Shown: piece by piece, positions 33,695 to 46,338 of the stretch | Numbering within the stretch: the stretch's first letter is position 1 | Layout of the letters: the number at the start of each line of letters is the position of its first letter | Assembly (NCBI RefSeq): GCF_032854445.1 | Contig: NC_088295.1 | Coordinates: 48,163,385 to 48,227,384, forward strand | Direction: 5' to 3' | Source of the DNA: Liolophura sinensis | Lineage: Eukaryota > Mollusca > Polyplacophora > Chitonida > Chitonidae | Length of the DNA: 64,000 nt | Position numbers and translations under genes: made by a program | The notes under the pieces: generated by a model | What the model was told of the DNA's origin: nothing | Database searches by the model: none | Seen by the model: only the letters and a program-made list of their open reading frames with translations

Positions 33695-36508
33695 CTGAAA
33701 CAAACACATATCACATACACAGTACATGGCATAGTGACCGTGCAAACAAGAAGGGTCAGAGCGGTGACCCCTGCCCTATACCAATCTCTAGTTTTGCATG
33801 CAAAATTAATGGGGATACACATACATAATAGTCTAGCTTATACAGGTCTACATTGCTTTGAATGGACACTAGGGGCATATTCATAAGTAGTGCCCACCCA
33901 AGAAAGCCTATATACAAAACTATGGTATAGATACTTTTTTCCCCTCTCAAAGCCGTGAAGTATAATATGGATCATATTGGACTTGTATTGATTATTCCTA
34001 CCAATGCAGCCCCTTGAAGAAATATACGCTGGCAACGATGCATGCAATAATAAACTGCAACCACTAACACAAGGTACAATATACAGTACCGGTACTCCTG
34101 CTCAAAATACACTGTTTCAATAAAACTTTGTAAAGTTCATGTTCCACAATATCTTAAAATATATATAGGTTACGTATTAAGTTGATGGAGGGATTGGAAA
34201 TGATTCTGTCATTTATTTGAAAGTGGCATTGTGACAGCTATGATTCCAATGCGATCCCATATGAATGCATCCACGCCTACTGTGAGATAAGAGGGCTGTC
34301 CTATACTTCAACCAAAATCACTTCCTTTTGCTATATTTTAACATGTGTGTATAAAGAAATACATATCAAACACTTAAATATGGTTGTACAACTGAAGACA
34401 ATGCATACAGAGCAAACACCCTATTAAGCCTTTTCGCATGTTCCCTTGAGGTTGTTTTGAAGCATATTTTGACGGCATTTCCTTATATGGACTGAAAATA
34501 CTACCTTTTAGTAAAGCCATGATATTAGATAATTTTATACCGAACATATATACATGTAAATGCCCTAATCAACAGCAAAGACCATTAACTGCATTCAAAG
34601 TTGCTCTTAAAGATGCGAAAAGTTCGAAGAAAAAGGTTATGGGTGCAGAATATTGACATGCTTCACAGGATTAACCTCAGGTGGGTACATGTATACACTG
34701 TATTAACAGCAAGATGGTGAACATGACACTTAGTAACATGCAAGATTGCACTGCATCATTATGACCACACTCAGTAAAAAGACAACAGCAAACATTAACA
34801 TTTCACAGATACCGATTCTATCACTGATGATGACAGCATTACCGATCATTTTAACAGTGGAGTTCTTAGAATAAATCTACGCAGCATTGTTTTCTGCTTT
34901 CACAGTCATATGTTGTTTTCTGTATCATTCCATTGTGGATATGTGGAAATTACTTGAAGGCCATTCAAGTAGACTTGTTTGATGACATCTGAGTAAAAAG
35001 TTTACTGTCAGGGAAGCTATATCTCTGTTCTGCAGTGAAATATTTAAATCAAATTCATCACCAAAACGCCTTTGCTATGACCTGATAGAGACTCAGCTTT
35101 TGAGACACAAACCTATGAGAAGTGGGACCTCCTCTACTGAAGTATGCAGTCATGTAGGTTATGTCACAATGTTAACTGTTATTTTCTAGGCGCCAGAATG
35201 CAGAGCCAATGAGAGTCACAGAAATGTTGAGAGATCTTGAGTGAAGTTGATGTTTTTCAGCTCATGTAGACCATGCATACACGTATTCAACAAAGTTCAC
35301 TGAAGCATCTATTACAGGCCTATGACACATATACACGTATTTCATTTGTGGGTTTTTAAACTTCCCTTGGAGTAGCTTAAAAATTATAGAGCATTTACCC
35401 TGGGTTCCCAAATCAGTTTATAAAACAAAAGCCTGTCTTAAATGTGGGTGTTTCACTTTGTTATGCCACTAAAATTTCCAAAATGCTGGTAGAAATTTTC
35501 AGAGGTCTCACCTACCTACAGTTTGCTCCTGAAACATGCTACTTAAAGGGACATATCGCTGAAAGAAATTCAGAATTTTTGAGTTGGTTCAGCTAAATAC
35601 AAAAATGATTTCACTCAGAACTAATCTCCTGCGCCTACATTTTCCGAAAATGTCAGTTGAGAGAAACATAAGGGGAAATCCATCATTTGTTTAAACTGTC
35701 CGCCAGACAAGATAACGTGCAAATGAGGCAGCAAAAAACTCCCACTGTGTAACATTCACTCTTTGATCGCACATATAAACAATATAATAGATTGAAAACA
35801 AATTTTAAGTCTAGTAAACCAAATCCAATCTTCCGTTGTATCGAGAAAGTATTTGTAATTTCCAACAATCTGTACAACAGAACTGAAGTTATATGGTAGA
35901 CTGCAAAATTACTACACAATACCATGCCTGACATTCCAAAATTCGCTGAACATGTCCCACTGCCTAGACAACAAGGGGAGATAAGCCAGTCTCCTAAATA
36001 TAACGACCTGAGTGAGTTAATTGCCAAAGGGAAATCACGGATAAAACTGAAAATTCAATTGTTCACATGATTGAGTCAGATACGTGTCAGTAGACATCTG
36101 GAAGTCTCAATTCTATGTATATGACGTCTAAGAGAACAGCACCATTTTTATTTGTCGGCGATATGTTTCTTTATTTACTAAAATGGAAGGGTTCTCTCAA
36201 TGGAGGTAAGTCAGTGTGATCCTATATATTGAGTAAATCTCTGATGAATCATTATTGTTTAATTCAAACAATCCAATCCATAAAAATCCTTATGATTTTA
36301 GTCTATTTGTCAAACTATGAAAGCATATTGCCTCTGGTCATACCGGAATGAATGCAATTTCTGATTTAAAATACATAAAGAAATTATTTTTTCCAGCAAT
36401 CTCAAAATGCAAACAGATGAATACATTTTTTAATAAGAATATGCTGATGATGTCAATTTTGTTTTTTTAACACTTCAGCTTATAAAAAGCTTGCAATTCA
36501 GTCAAAAT

Positions 36509-36510
<2 letters not shown>

Positions 36511-36553
<43 letters not shown>
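36511..36553. repeat. (TA)n microsatellite
   Basis: About 21 uninterrupted TA units. Confidence 0.95.
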
Positions 36554-36555
<2 letters not shown>

Positions 36556-39528
36556 TGGTATAAATATCAGACACATTTACATGTAGTTACCCTGTGCACA
36601 ACCCTTTGACAGAGCCCATGAGGGAAAACCAAAATTACTCTCAAGACTGCTTTGTAAAACAACCCTTTCCATAGGCTAAATGTCAAACATTAAAACACGA
36701 CTCTTGGTCACCAAACAACGTGAGACATAAGGCCAGTAAAACTGACATAGGCCTATATACATGTAAATGCTACATGTATCATACAGACAAAGCCTTAATA
36801 TCCAATGTGAAAATATGTAGCCAATACAGCAAATGGACGAGTGCAACTTATTATCTGAGTATAACTTCAGCACTATAAAAAAAAAAATACAATCACTGTG
36901 GACCTATAGATGTGTGTGAAAAAGTCATCTTGGACACTTAATAATTCCACAGCAAAAGTCATACATATAGTGTGTGGGAAGCTTGGTAATGGCGAATAGT
37001 CATGATGACCTGGAGAACTGCTAGGTGGATTACCATTCCATATATACACATGGAAATACCTCATTATCGTCACATCACTGGAAATGTCTGGGTGGACTTT
37101 CTGACCATATAAGGTCATTTATGACCATAAAAAAAAAAAAAAAAAAACCAAAAAGAAAAAAAACACTCAAACTTAATGAATCATTTATTATCAAAGTAGA
37201 AGTCAACACATTCCTACATTTGTGATAAACACAGTTTGTGTGCTTTAAAGTCTTTCCCTTATGCTCTCAAATTAAGGGGCTATCTTTTTGGAGCACACAG
37301 TAAACTTGTATAGAAAAAGAATGGCAGAGCAGATAAAAACCTGTAACACTGATCCCACAAAAAACCCTCGGTTCTCAACTGATACATCCTATAAATTTCT
37401 TTTCCAACAGTGGACTGAAAACACATGTATTATACACAAACATTCTAAACAGAACTAGTGACAACAGCGAAGTGACAAGTTGGTTCCATGCGAGAAGACA
37501 ACAGGGAAGGCTGCCAGGTATGGCCAGATGGGAGACACTTACCATTCATGTTAAGCTGATTGAAGGTGAGATCCCAAAGAGCATGCTTTTTACCTGGTGG
37601 GCCCACAAACAACATACATCAGTGAACAGTCCCAAGGGAGGCAACTCTTCATAAGACAATTTCAGTTAAAACTGGATTCTCTCCCTTTGACAGGTTATGT
37701 ACAAACACAGATCGAGACGAAAGAAGTTGATAATTATTAGTAGTAAATATAGTAGGTCACCTTTGCAGTAACTACAGAAGGTCAAATGTTACTTTTTCAA
37801 CCACAAAAATCTATACTCATCTTTCATTTCACAAAATTAGTGCTCACATTACCAAATGGTTCAGAACATTTCACTGTCTTAACTTTGCAGATCAAATAGT
37901 AACATTACTGACACAAAGTAGGCAGATCTGTATTATTTAGAATTAACCTTATACCATGCAAAAAATCTAAAATACTCATGTAATGCACAATTCCATGCCA
38001 GTATAAGACCAAGTGTGCCACAAAGAAAAATCAAAATGTGTCTTTCACACCAAAGAAGATACAAAGAAAATAATCTCCCCTGTCCCTCTATGAATTAAGA
38101 AACAAATGAAAAACTGGCTACCATCTGAATCCGCACAATCCACACTATTTGCATGTTGATGAAAAAATGGAACTAAATCAAACTGTAAAATAGCTTCCAT
38201 GACCAACACATTTTCCCTATTCGGATAAAAGGTTGTGGCAGAGAGTAGATTCAATGCACATCACGAAACAGAAAGCAAATAAATAGAAACAGTTTGGGTC
38301 TCCACACCAGAAAAGAGCATAACACATGCATTACACGTACCTACAGACACACTTAAATGTGATGCAAGCATGTCACCGTATGTACTAATGTACAAAAGCA
38401 CTACAAAAACTCAATACAAAACAACAAAAGAAAACTGATAAAGTTTTAAAATACTAAGGATAGACCACTCTACTGATTTATTGTATCATTAGTAATTTTT
38501 CTGTTTATTACTGGCAGTTTAATCATAATCTGTAATTCACCTAAAATTTCACCTTTAAAAATGCACATTCATGGGCAGATAAAGACCTTCACAAGTTTTT
38601 TTCCAATAAGAAATTTATCAAACTTCTTCAAAAAAACTTTCCAGCGGCTACATATTAAAGGCGAGTGTATCAGTCAGTATCAAGCAAAATCTGTCACTTT
38701 AAAAAAAAAAAAAAAAAAAAATGATGTATTACAGTAATTCCCTTGCCACATACAAATACACAGTTTTGGAGGAATTATTCCACAGCTGAACTTCATAGAT
38801 TTATGTCCAAGAATTTAATATGATTGCAAAATAGACTTCCCATCTTTCTCTTTTAATACACTTGTACTCATAACAAAACTTAAGCAGCAAAGATTGAATT
38901 TAAAAAACTTGTCCACTCTGAAAGAAGTCCAACCTTTATGTACCAATATTATTAAGTGTATTGCACAGTCAAGCATATATCATGACTATCAGAAGCAAAA
39001 TTCTATTTGACCATAAAAGTAAACGGCTTTGCAAAATGCATTTTATTTTCATGTAAAAATAAGATGGTATAAAACTTCATTTAACCACTGATATGATTAA
39101 AATATTACTTCTCGTAGATTCCCTCCTCATAGCACTTAGATTGCCAGATGTACAAAGCTATGTGGGTAGAGTTTTACAAATTAAATACTGTACATTTACA
39201 TGAAAACCCATGAAGATAACTTTAAACGGATATTATTCACATTTGAAAAGATGTACTTGCATTGAAATACTGACTTATGTTTCTACATGCCATTCTAAAG
39301 TTTCTTTAGAAGAATGGGTTAAACCTTTGCCTTTCCTATTATGCCCTTCATCATGACAAAAAGCTCAAAGACATCCTAACTTATCCAAAGCGAGTATAGC
39401 TTTAAATGTCCTAGTTAGTAGTACATGTATTTATGCAAACAAGCAGGTCTTGTGGGTATATCATGGGTTGTTACAGGACTTGTTTTAATTCTACTGGGTA
39501 TGTCATAAATATATCAATGTTAAATCAG

Positions 39529-39790
39529 GGGGGTCTCTATGGCTCAGTTGGTAAGTGCGCTAGTGCAGTGTAATGGCCCAGGAACTTCTCACCAATGCAG
39601 TGAGTTCAAGTCCAGCTCATGCTGGCTTCCTCTCTGGCTGTAAGTGGGAAGGTCCGCCAGCAACCTGCAGATGGTCGTGGATTTCCCCCAGGCTCTGCTG
39701 GGTTTCCTCCCACCATAATGCTAGCCGCCATATAAGTGAAATATTCTTGAGTATGGCATAAAACACCAATCAAATAAGTAAATAAATCAA
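39529..39790 (+). repeat. SINE family A, near full length
   Basis: Head 'ctatggctcagttggtaag', a 7-bp loss in the 'atgcggtcgctgtgag' region, normal body and tail (tattcttgagtatggcataa). Antisense to the ZDHHC gene, in its proposed last intron. Confidence 0.92.
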
Positions 39791-40469
39791 TGTTAACAGT
39801 GGTTAATAGCCATCTTGAAAGAGTCTCTGGTATTAGTAGCAATGCCTTGCAGGCAGTTTCAAAGTCTTACCCAATAGCTTTTGTTCCATTTCTTCAAAAC
39901 ATGTCACAGAATATAAAGTGTTAAGTAGACAAACAAAGTAACACTATGCACAAACATTTTTGAAAGTTTTGAAATGAAATCAAGTTTGACAAAAAGCCAA
40001 CTGAAAGCAAATGTACAATAACAATAAAGAATTCAAACTGAACTAAACCACACAGAGAAATACAAAGACATGTTGGTCAGAAGTGTAACCTTGTATGGAA
40101 CACATGGGACATATACAGTTGTACACATACAACTGTAACATGCAGCTCTATCATTCGGCTCTATTCTGGGTATTCTATTGATCTTAGAAAGGTATTTTGA
40201 TGTTTAGACGATATGGTGATATCTTACTTGAAATTTGCATGTTTATCAACAAAAGTATAGTGTCTTATGACTTTAATCTGCATTAAAATCTTAATTTTCT
40301 AATGGCAAATAGAGTGAATGTATTTAGCCATTTTATAGCAATTGAACACAATCAGCTCCCCAAAAACTGTATATGTGTGTTTTCATTTGACTCTGACTAC
40401 ACAGTCACATTAGATATATGTATCAGCATATGGTGTGTATCCAAAAGAAATGTCTAATAAAATCCAGCC

Positions 40470-40945
40470 CTAGCAGTTCAACCAAGAAGTTCAACAGGTC
40501 ATAGTTCACCCGTTCAGTGTGAGCAATTGCCAACCATCACACTGTCATAGCTGCTCTTGGTGTTACTCTCTATACAGAAAGACTTTTATACTGTATGCCT
40601 GTAAAACCCAGAAGAATTGGCATCCACGAGGGCTGGTCCCTTTGTATTGTCTTATGTGATTGTTTATTAAATATGATAACAACACAGCAATTTGAGTAAT
40701 TCCAGACCAGTAACATCTAATAAATTACAATAATTTATTTTTTTTTTTACCTAATTCTTCTTAAGCCTGATACTAGGAAGCCTGTAATTTACTGCTTATT
40801 TAAGTATCTTATTTTACCTGAACAATTAGAATAAAACCCCAACCTCCATGTAGACCCCATATTTCCTCATTTAAATGTGCCAACCATTTGCCCAACCACC
40901 ACAGTCGTCTCTGCTCTGATTTTACTCTCCAGAATCTTTTTAAAT
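40470..40945 (+). repeat. dispersed repeat R1, copy 2
   Basis: Aligns with 13838-14350 (see there). It lies 0.3 kb downstream of the exon at 41246-41378, antisense to the gene. Confidence 0.7.
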
Positions 40946-41245
40946 GTAACTGTCAACTGCTACACAGGACTCGACAACCAGTGAATGATTCACAGGTCAA
41001 AGCACAACCTTAAACATGCTATACCAGAGATTTTTTGCAAGAATCCATATTCAGCTATCTTATCAAATTCAAAAATCTTTGGATCAATTCCACACAATTT
41101 AGACTTTTGACCAAACATGCTAATAATACAAGTAACCATTCTCTCTACACCTGAGCATGCATGCATCCCCTCCCCTCCCCCCCTCCCCCACTTCCCGCCC
41201 AGTACAAACCCAGGCAGTGTCAAGTGTCCTAGGTGTGGTACATAC

Positions 41246-41378
41246 CATTGACTGGTGGCAGCTTGTTGTTGATTGTTCCATCAGGCTCCTGGTAACTGAT
41301 CATGTCATGTTTCATGACCGGGTTTAAGTTGGCCAGGTTATTCTGATCAGTCACTGTGTTTGTTCCCATGTTGTTTGT
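41246..41378 (-). CDS. ZDHHC: ZDHHC-type palmitoyltransferase, C-terminal tail exon
   Basis: The - strand acceptor TTTTTTTTTTAACAG ends at 41379 and the donor G|GTATGT starts at 41245. The phase-0 frame is open throughout: TNNMGTNTVTDQNNLANLNP, then VMKHDMISYQEPDG and TINNKLPPVN. This is a polar, Asn-rich cytosolic tail of the kind these enzymes carry after the membrane domain. It is not strongly conserved, so I rely on the matching phases with 42635 (phase 0) and on the excellent splice sites. Confidence 0.85.
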
Positions 41379-41548
41379 CTGTTAAAAAAAAAAACACCAC
41401 AAAATAAACACATATCAGATAAAACTTTTGGAGTCAAGTGTTTTTCAATCTGCTTTTTTCCCTTATGATGGCCCACCAAATTAAATTGGAATTTTATGAA
41501 TTCAAGTTATAACCTGATATAAGAAAACGGCTTATATTATCGAGCAGT

Positions 41549-41622
41549 TATTATTTATTTGACTTGTGTTCTACGCCATGTCACATGCAACTAAAGAGGA
41601 AGCCAGAATGAGCTTTGACCAC
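41549..41622 (-). repeat. SINE family A fragment
   Basis: Tail piece 'ttatttgacttgtgttctac' plus 'gaggaagccagaatgagct' of the body. Confidence 0.6.
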
Positions 41623-41711
41623 ACAGCTTTCATTTTAGAGTACAAGAAGCACAACACCCAATGGTTTTACTTGTGTCTGTGTTGTTTAAAGAAACTAAAG
41701 GATACAACAGG

Positions 41712-41920
41712 GAGGTACTATAAAATGAAGAATATGGTTTAAGGAAAATAAGGAAAGATATGCTATGAAAAAATAGGAAGAAATTTTCATTTTGGAGGCA
41801 TATTTTATATTAATTCATAATTTCTATACATATTTTCTGTCTATGGTTGGAAATATCGGAAATGATGTCACTGATAATCATCCTGGGAAATGCAGGACTA
41901 GCTTTAATAATGCCCTAAGA
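41712..41920 (+). repeat. dispersed repeat R2, copy 1
   Basis: About 210 bp aligned in the same orientation with 53879-54085. Shared words include 'ggtactataaaa', 'atattttatatt' and 'tgatgtcac(t/c)gat'. It has no terminal repeats. Unclassified, intronic. Confidence 0.7.
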
Positions 41921-42474
41921 AATAGGCTCTCTCTCCAACAAAACAGTTTTGACGGCTATCATCTTTGACATCGTAAGTGACTTTACTTAATTTTCTGACC
42001 GACTGCTGGGGCCTTAGGAAAACTGTAGTTTAAAGCCATTTTACGGCACAAAGAAAGTTGTAAAGCTACTTTTATAGTTCTATATGCCATATCATATCCT
42101 CCATATTAGAAAATAAAAACCACGCATGTGCCATGTGTCCTTTAAACAATATGTATTAAAGATTAATAATCAGCCCTTGTAAACACATGCCTTCAATGTT
42201 TCATATTAATGTCACATAACATAAAAATTTTCACAATATTTAAAGTTAGAGATACTTTTTAATGTTTTAAGCCTTCGTTCTCAGAACAAAATCTATGCTT
42301 ATGTATTCTTAGTAAGCCAGGAAAAATGGAATAATCAATCACCAATGCCAATTCACACATTACTGGCATACGATAAAGTCTGATACATATCAGCATTACT
42401 CAACCTGTCATACTGTATTTTACCTTAAGCTTAGCCTTTTTTCAAGTTACACATTTTTTTATTTTAGATTTTTT

Positions 42475-42610
42475 CGTGAAGTTTGATTGATTTCTTGTCA
42501 GAAAAACTTGGCTTCAAAAGTGTCTTTTTAAAGCTACTTATGTGGTCCTGAAGGTGCATTTTAACACGGCAAACTTTAGGTGAAATACAGGAATCACAAC
42601 AGTGCGACAA
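42475..42610 (+). repeat. dispersed repeat R3, copy 2
   Basis: See 29752-29900. It ends just downstream of the splice donor of the exon at 42635-42767. Confidence 0.5.
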
Positions 42611-42634
42611 CCTCACATGCCTAATCACCCTCAC

Positions 42635-42767
42635 CTTCTGTGTGACAGTAGTGGATCCATAATTCTCGTGCCTCAAGTTCACGGACTTGCTCTCTCTTCC
42701 GGATCCTCCCGTGGACATGTGCATGTCTGATGTATCGGGCACTACATAACCCCGTCTGTCAATCAGG
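42635..42767 (-). CDS. ZDHHC: ZDHHC-type palmitoyltransferase exon (SLIDRRG)
   Basis: The - strand acceptor ATTATGTCGTAG ends at 42768. The first base completes Ser, then LIDRRGYVVPDTSDMHMS, TGGSGRESKSVNLRH and ENYGSTTVTQK; donor AAG|GTGAGG at 42635/42634. With the previous exon it reads NPPSLIDRRGYV, the stretch that in ZDHHC9/14/18 proteins follows the membrane domain (PPS.(L/I)DRRG). The rest is the variable cytosolic tail, rich in Ser, Thr and Gly. Confidence 0.93.
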
Positions 42768-43033
42768 CTACGACATAATACATGATTAAGTGTTAACACA
42801 ATGAACAAAAGTATATGATGTACACGTACATTTATCCCACATCAAACAAAATACTCCACTTTTCAATGCTCACGTGGGATACAAACATATTCTCGAATCC
42901 TGCAGACTGCATCAAAAGTGTCTGCTGAGTAGGTTATCTCCCTTTGTTAGGTTGTCAATACAATAATCGAATCGATTCACCTATACATCAACCTTCTGCG
43001 CTGAATTGATGGGTCTTTGCGGGATAAATTTTT

Positions 43034-43140
43034 TACATGGTTAATCAGGGATAGGATACGCAAATATACGGTGTCAATAACATGAGGATTATTGACACCA
43101 ATATAATTATTTGCATATCCTATAACTGAGTAATCATGTA
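43034..43140. repeat. 107-bp foldback element
   Basis: The left arm (tacatggttaatcaggg, ataggatacgcaaata, ggtgtcaataa) is mirrored by the right arm (ttattgacacc, atttgcatatcctat, ctgagtaatcatgta). Both ends begin with TACATG / CATGTA. A small MITE-like palindrome in the intron between 42767 and 44009. Confidence 0.85.
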
Positions 43141-43145
43141 ACTAA

Positions 43146-43247
43146 GCTAGCATAAGGTGGATTTGAACTCACAGCCACTCTATTACTGAGAGGCCCTGGA
43201 GTAATTGTGCTGAGTTAGCACACTAACCATTCGGTCATGGAGACCTC
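43146..43247 (-). repeat. SINE family A head fragment
   Basis: Antisense tRNA-like head and start of body ('tggatttgaactcacagc', 'gcacactaaccattcggtca', 'tggagacctc'). It lies directly next to the foldback element. Confidence 0.75.
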
Positions 43248-44008
43248 TAACAGTTAACACAATGGACACGCCAGTCCACAGTTTCCGATTTATTTATTCA
43301 TCTATTCTGTAAATCTTCAACCTTTTTGAACTCTAAAGCACTTTTTTCAGTCTAAATAATGAACACAATTATTATGAAAATGACACTAAAAATTATCTGT
43401 TTCAATCACTTAAAAGATGCAATGCTTCATGAAAATGAGCAAACTATTTCTGTACACCCCATACGTGTAATTCTCTCAGAATCATCGGTTGAAAAAAAGA
43501 AGAATTAGAGTATTAGACTGGTTGAAGAATAAGGATACAAGATTTTTGGTTTATATCGAACCCAAGAATAATACATTTCATTTCACACAGTATCTGGCGG
43601 ATCTTGCACATACTACATGAGCATGCATAACCTAGAAACGTATGCTTAGAAGATTCGGAGATAGGCACTCTTCATCAACACCTTAGAAGCTTACCCTATG
43701 CAAGACAATGTCTTCCCATATTGACTTCTTATTAATAACACTAGACTTGAATTAATATATTCTCCAAACCTTCTTCTGTTCGTTCAATCCAAATTTGTGT
43801 CTTGAAACAACAACCAAAGAGAGGCCTTAGAATGGGTATAGTGCAAGTGTTTATTAAGCACTGGTTATCTCAGTAAGTCCATACAGGGAACAGCTAGGTA
43901 TGACTTTTATAGCCACAGTACAACCTCACTAACATGGAGACTTTCATACCTCAATATTCAGCAATATTAAGTATCGTCTCTTTCAATCAAGCTATCCACA
44001 ATTCTTAC

Positions 44009-44118
44009 CTTGGGGGATTGGGTCCACATAAAACTCCTAGACAGTTTTTGAAAATTGAGCCTTTGCTGTAAGGGTTAAAATTATCCTGACCTCGTTTTGA
44101 GGAAAACGAGCCTTTGAT
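44009..44118 (-). CDS. ZDHHC: ZDHHC-type palmitoyltransferase exon (NPYS...VLCGPNPP)
   Basis: The - strand acceptor ATCTCTACAG ends at 44119. The phase-0 frame reads IKGSFSSKRGQDNFNPYSKG, then SIFKNCLGVLCGPNPP. It ends AG|GTAAGA at 44009/44008, giving the split Ser with 42767. The NPYS..... .NC..VLCGP..PS pattern is the conserved block (PaCCT-like region) immediately after the TTxE motif in ZDHHC9/14/18. The previous exons end at ...QTTNED, so the join TTNED-IKGS matches the family. Confidence 0.95.
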
Positions 44119-44173
44119 CTGTAGAGATAAAAGCAAAGGAATCCATGTCTACTGATCTACAGATAAAGTGTGG

Positions 44174-44189
44174 AATCAATAGAACATAT

Positions 44190-44254
<65 letters not shown>
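44174..44254. repeat. (TA)n microsatellite
   Basis: A TACATA start and then about 33 TA units, only 55 nt upstream (gene sense) of the acceptor of the exon 44009-44118. A Tyr-Ile frame through it is a shadow. Confidence 0.95.
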
Positions 44255-44257
<3 letters not shown>

Positions 44258-44804
44258 ATAAGTGCGAGGTCTCAATACACCGCACATTCATATGTGTAAA
44301 TAACCATGTATCTTTTCAACAGTAATTTATTGTTTTATGCAGGCATGTTTTCCATATTACCAAACCTCAATAAACCTCTTATTTATCTGATATATTTATT
44401 TATTTGTCGTTTAAAACATAAGTGGTTTTAACTTTAACAATCGAGAGAAGAAAACTGGGATTACTAATAAACTAAATGATCTTCAACAAATGTAGCAGAC
44501 TGTGTAAACATTCACAAGTGTAGTCAACTTGACAGTTCAGGTATCTACAAATTTCCTGTTTTAAGTCGGGTTTGAACCTGCATTTAACCAAGAGTGACTG
44601 ACATAATGCACACATTTTGTAGATGGGTACATTGTCTTGCATTCTGTAATTGGGCCAAGCACTTCTAGATTCCCTGGCCCTCTTTGTTTGCCATTTGTGC
44701 TGCTCTATATTCTTTGAAGAACACATATCTTCCACCAAATTAGCATGCAGATCTGTTTGTCAAATATGGGAAAGTTAATTGTTATGAATAAAACTGCCAA
44801 AGGC

Positions 44805-44930
44805 TACACTGTGTTTTGTCCCTGGCACTCAGGTTTCCTCCACCCACAACACTGCATGACTACCAACGCAAGTGAATTATTCTGGAGTACAGTGTCAAAC
44901 ACTATAATCAAAAAAAAAATAGTAATAAAA
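44805..44930 (+). repeat. SINE 3' end, other subfamily
   Basis: 'gtccctggcactcaggtttc', 'cctccacccacaacactgc', 'attctggagtacagtgtcaa' and an A-rich end. Confidence 0.6.
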
Positions 44931-45576
44931 TCAAAACTGTAAACATATTCTGTATCTTGGCAAGTCAACATGTCATGTGGCCATTCCGATTCAAAGGGAG
45001 ATATACACACTGTAGGTTTGCATCCAATCAAAGGGCACAACCAAGTCCTTGTATTAACCATGTGTTACAACTTACACCTACTGTCTCACTGTGTGGGTGT
45101 AAGGCCCCTATATAATAAATCGGGAAAAAACAGACTGTTAACCTCATAAACCTACCCACCAGACGAAAATAATGTAATAAGGGATAAGATATTAATGGTA
45201 TAATAAGATTGTACTCTGTCTTTGAGACAAAGACTTTGAGGCTGTAATTACATCTACACATCTCTCTAGCTAAACTGGTTCCTCCACTGGGACTTCAAAG
45301 GTTCATAATAAATAAATCAGAATAATCAAACTGAAAATTTATCACAAAATCCATTCTTCATTTGCAGGTCTGAGATCTCTATAAGCCTCAGGTGAAAAAA
45401 TGCATTTTCACATCACTTTGGTCCTCAATATAACAAGACGCATCGTCACAATGTCACTGTATTTGCAGCATTGCCTTTATATAATGATGAGAAGTCTTAT
45501 CCAGAGACAATGAATGAATACAACACTAATTCTATTCAGCCAGACATCTAACTAAGGGCTATAAAACATTGATTTA

Positions 45577-45650
45577 GTTCACTGTTGTTTAACACCATAC
45601 TCAAAAAATTTTCCAGTTACATGTTTTGGTAGGTACAGTGGCCAGAGGGA
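45577..45650 (-). repeat. SINE family A-like tail fragment
   Basis: 'tgtttaacaccatactcaaa' and 'aattttccagttac' resemble the antisense tail. The body is lost. Confidence 0.45.
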
Positions 45651-46216
45651 AGGAGTGTCTGAGCATTTTAAGCCACTCACCACTGGCAATTTAATGACAA
45701 CTTTTTTCTGTGTGATGTATATATACATGTCTGCACACCATTCTGGTGGAAGAAAATTGGTCATCAACAAACGTTAAACTACGCAAATGGCCCCACGTGT
45801 CAACAACCGCTTTACACTGCCGCACAAAAAATTAACAAATTCCCTTGGCCATGTTTGGACTTATAGCCTTTAAACAAAGAAAACTCGTGTTCAGCTTCAA
45901 AAAGCTACCTTATTTAGGAATAAAAACAATCTAAACTGTTCTGCTGACCCATACACATGTACATGTATGTGGTAAGCATATATAATGTATACGTCTAAAC
46001 GTATAACATGGTATGAGAATAAAATTCTTTTAAAATCCAACTTTTGAAGAATTTGTGGGAGTTAAGATCGCTCTGATGAAATCCTAAACGCATAAAGAAG
46101 TCACGATCTCCTCGTGAAAGTTGCGGCCACTTCATGTGGAGTGATGGGATGCTGGTTGCTTTGAGTCAGCCAAGTTGGCCGTCTTTCACGTGACTGATAT
46201 ACCTGTATATACTTAC

Positions 46217-46319
46217 ATCCTCATTGGTAGTCTGTTCAGACGCAGCCAGATAGGAGTGGAAGCCAGCTAACCCCACAATGGACCACACAGAGAAGAAACA
46301 CACGATAGCCTCAATCACA
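46217..46319 (-). CDS. ZDHHC: ZDHHC exon A, mutually exclusive, AT-AC type acceptor
   Basis: Reads (S)[20 protein letters not shown], then [14 protein letters not shown]: the fourth membrane segment and the TTxE motif of DHHC palmitoyltransferases. The donor GAT|GTAAGT (46217/46216) is U2 type. On the - strand, upstream, TCCTTGAC (46338-46331) matches the U12 branch site. The AC at 46321-46320 lies 12 nt after the branch A, so the exon starts with T at 46319 and completes the Ser codon (AG|T) of the 52-nt exon. A U2-type start at 46345 (after ATCAG) is open, but it gives no family match before VIEA and its phase does not fit. The exon is 103 nt, exactly as in copy B at 48905-49007. Confidence 0.93.
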
Positions 46320-46330
46320 GTGAAATCAAA

Positions 46331-46338
46331 GTCAAGGA
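46331..46338 (-). promoter_or_regulatory. U12 branch-site motif before exon A
   Basis: TTTCCTTGAC on the - strand; the core TCCTTGAC is one base from the consensus TCCTTAAC. It is 12 nt from the AC acceptor, within the tight 10-15 nt spacing known for minor introns. Confidence 0.88.

Larger units (their letters stand above)
33695..41245 (-). other. proposed last intron of the ZDHHC gene
   Basis: 7.5 kb of AT-rich sequence with a (TA)n run (36511-36553), poly(A) runs (37127-37147, 38700-38720), a SINE (39529-39790) and repeat R1 (40470-40945). No conserved exon seen. Frames of 60-114 codons here (for example 35683-36027) show no recognisable protein. Confidence 0.5.

Noticed and set aside
35683-36027. 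114-codon - strand frame with hydrophobic stretches
   Set aside because: In the proposed last intron of the ZDHHC gene, with no homology seen and a chance-like composition. Kept out.
44081-44287. Tyr-Ile repeat frame on the - strand
   Set aside because: It is a translation of the (TA)n microsatellite plus the neighbouring exon in the wrong frame.
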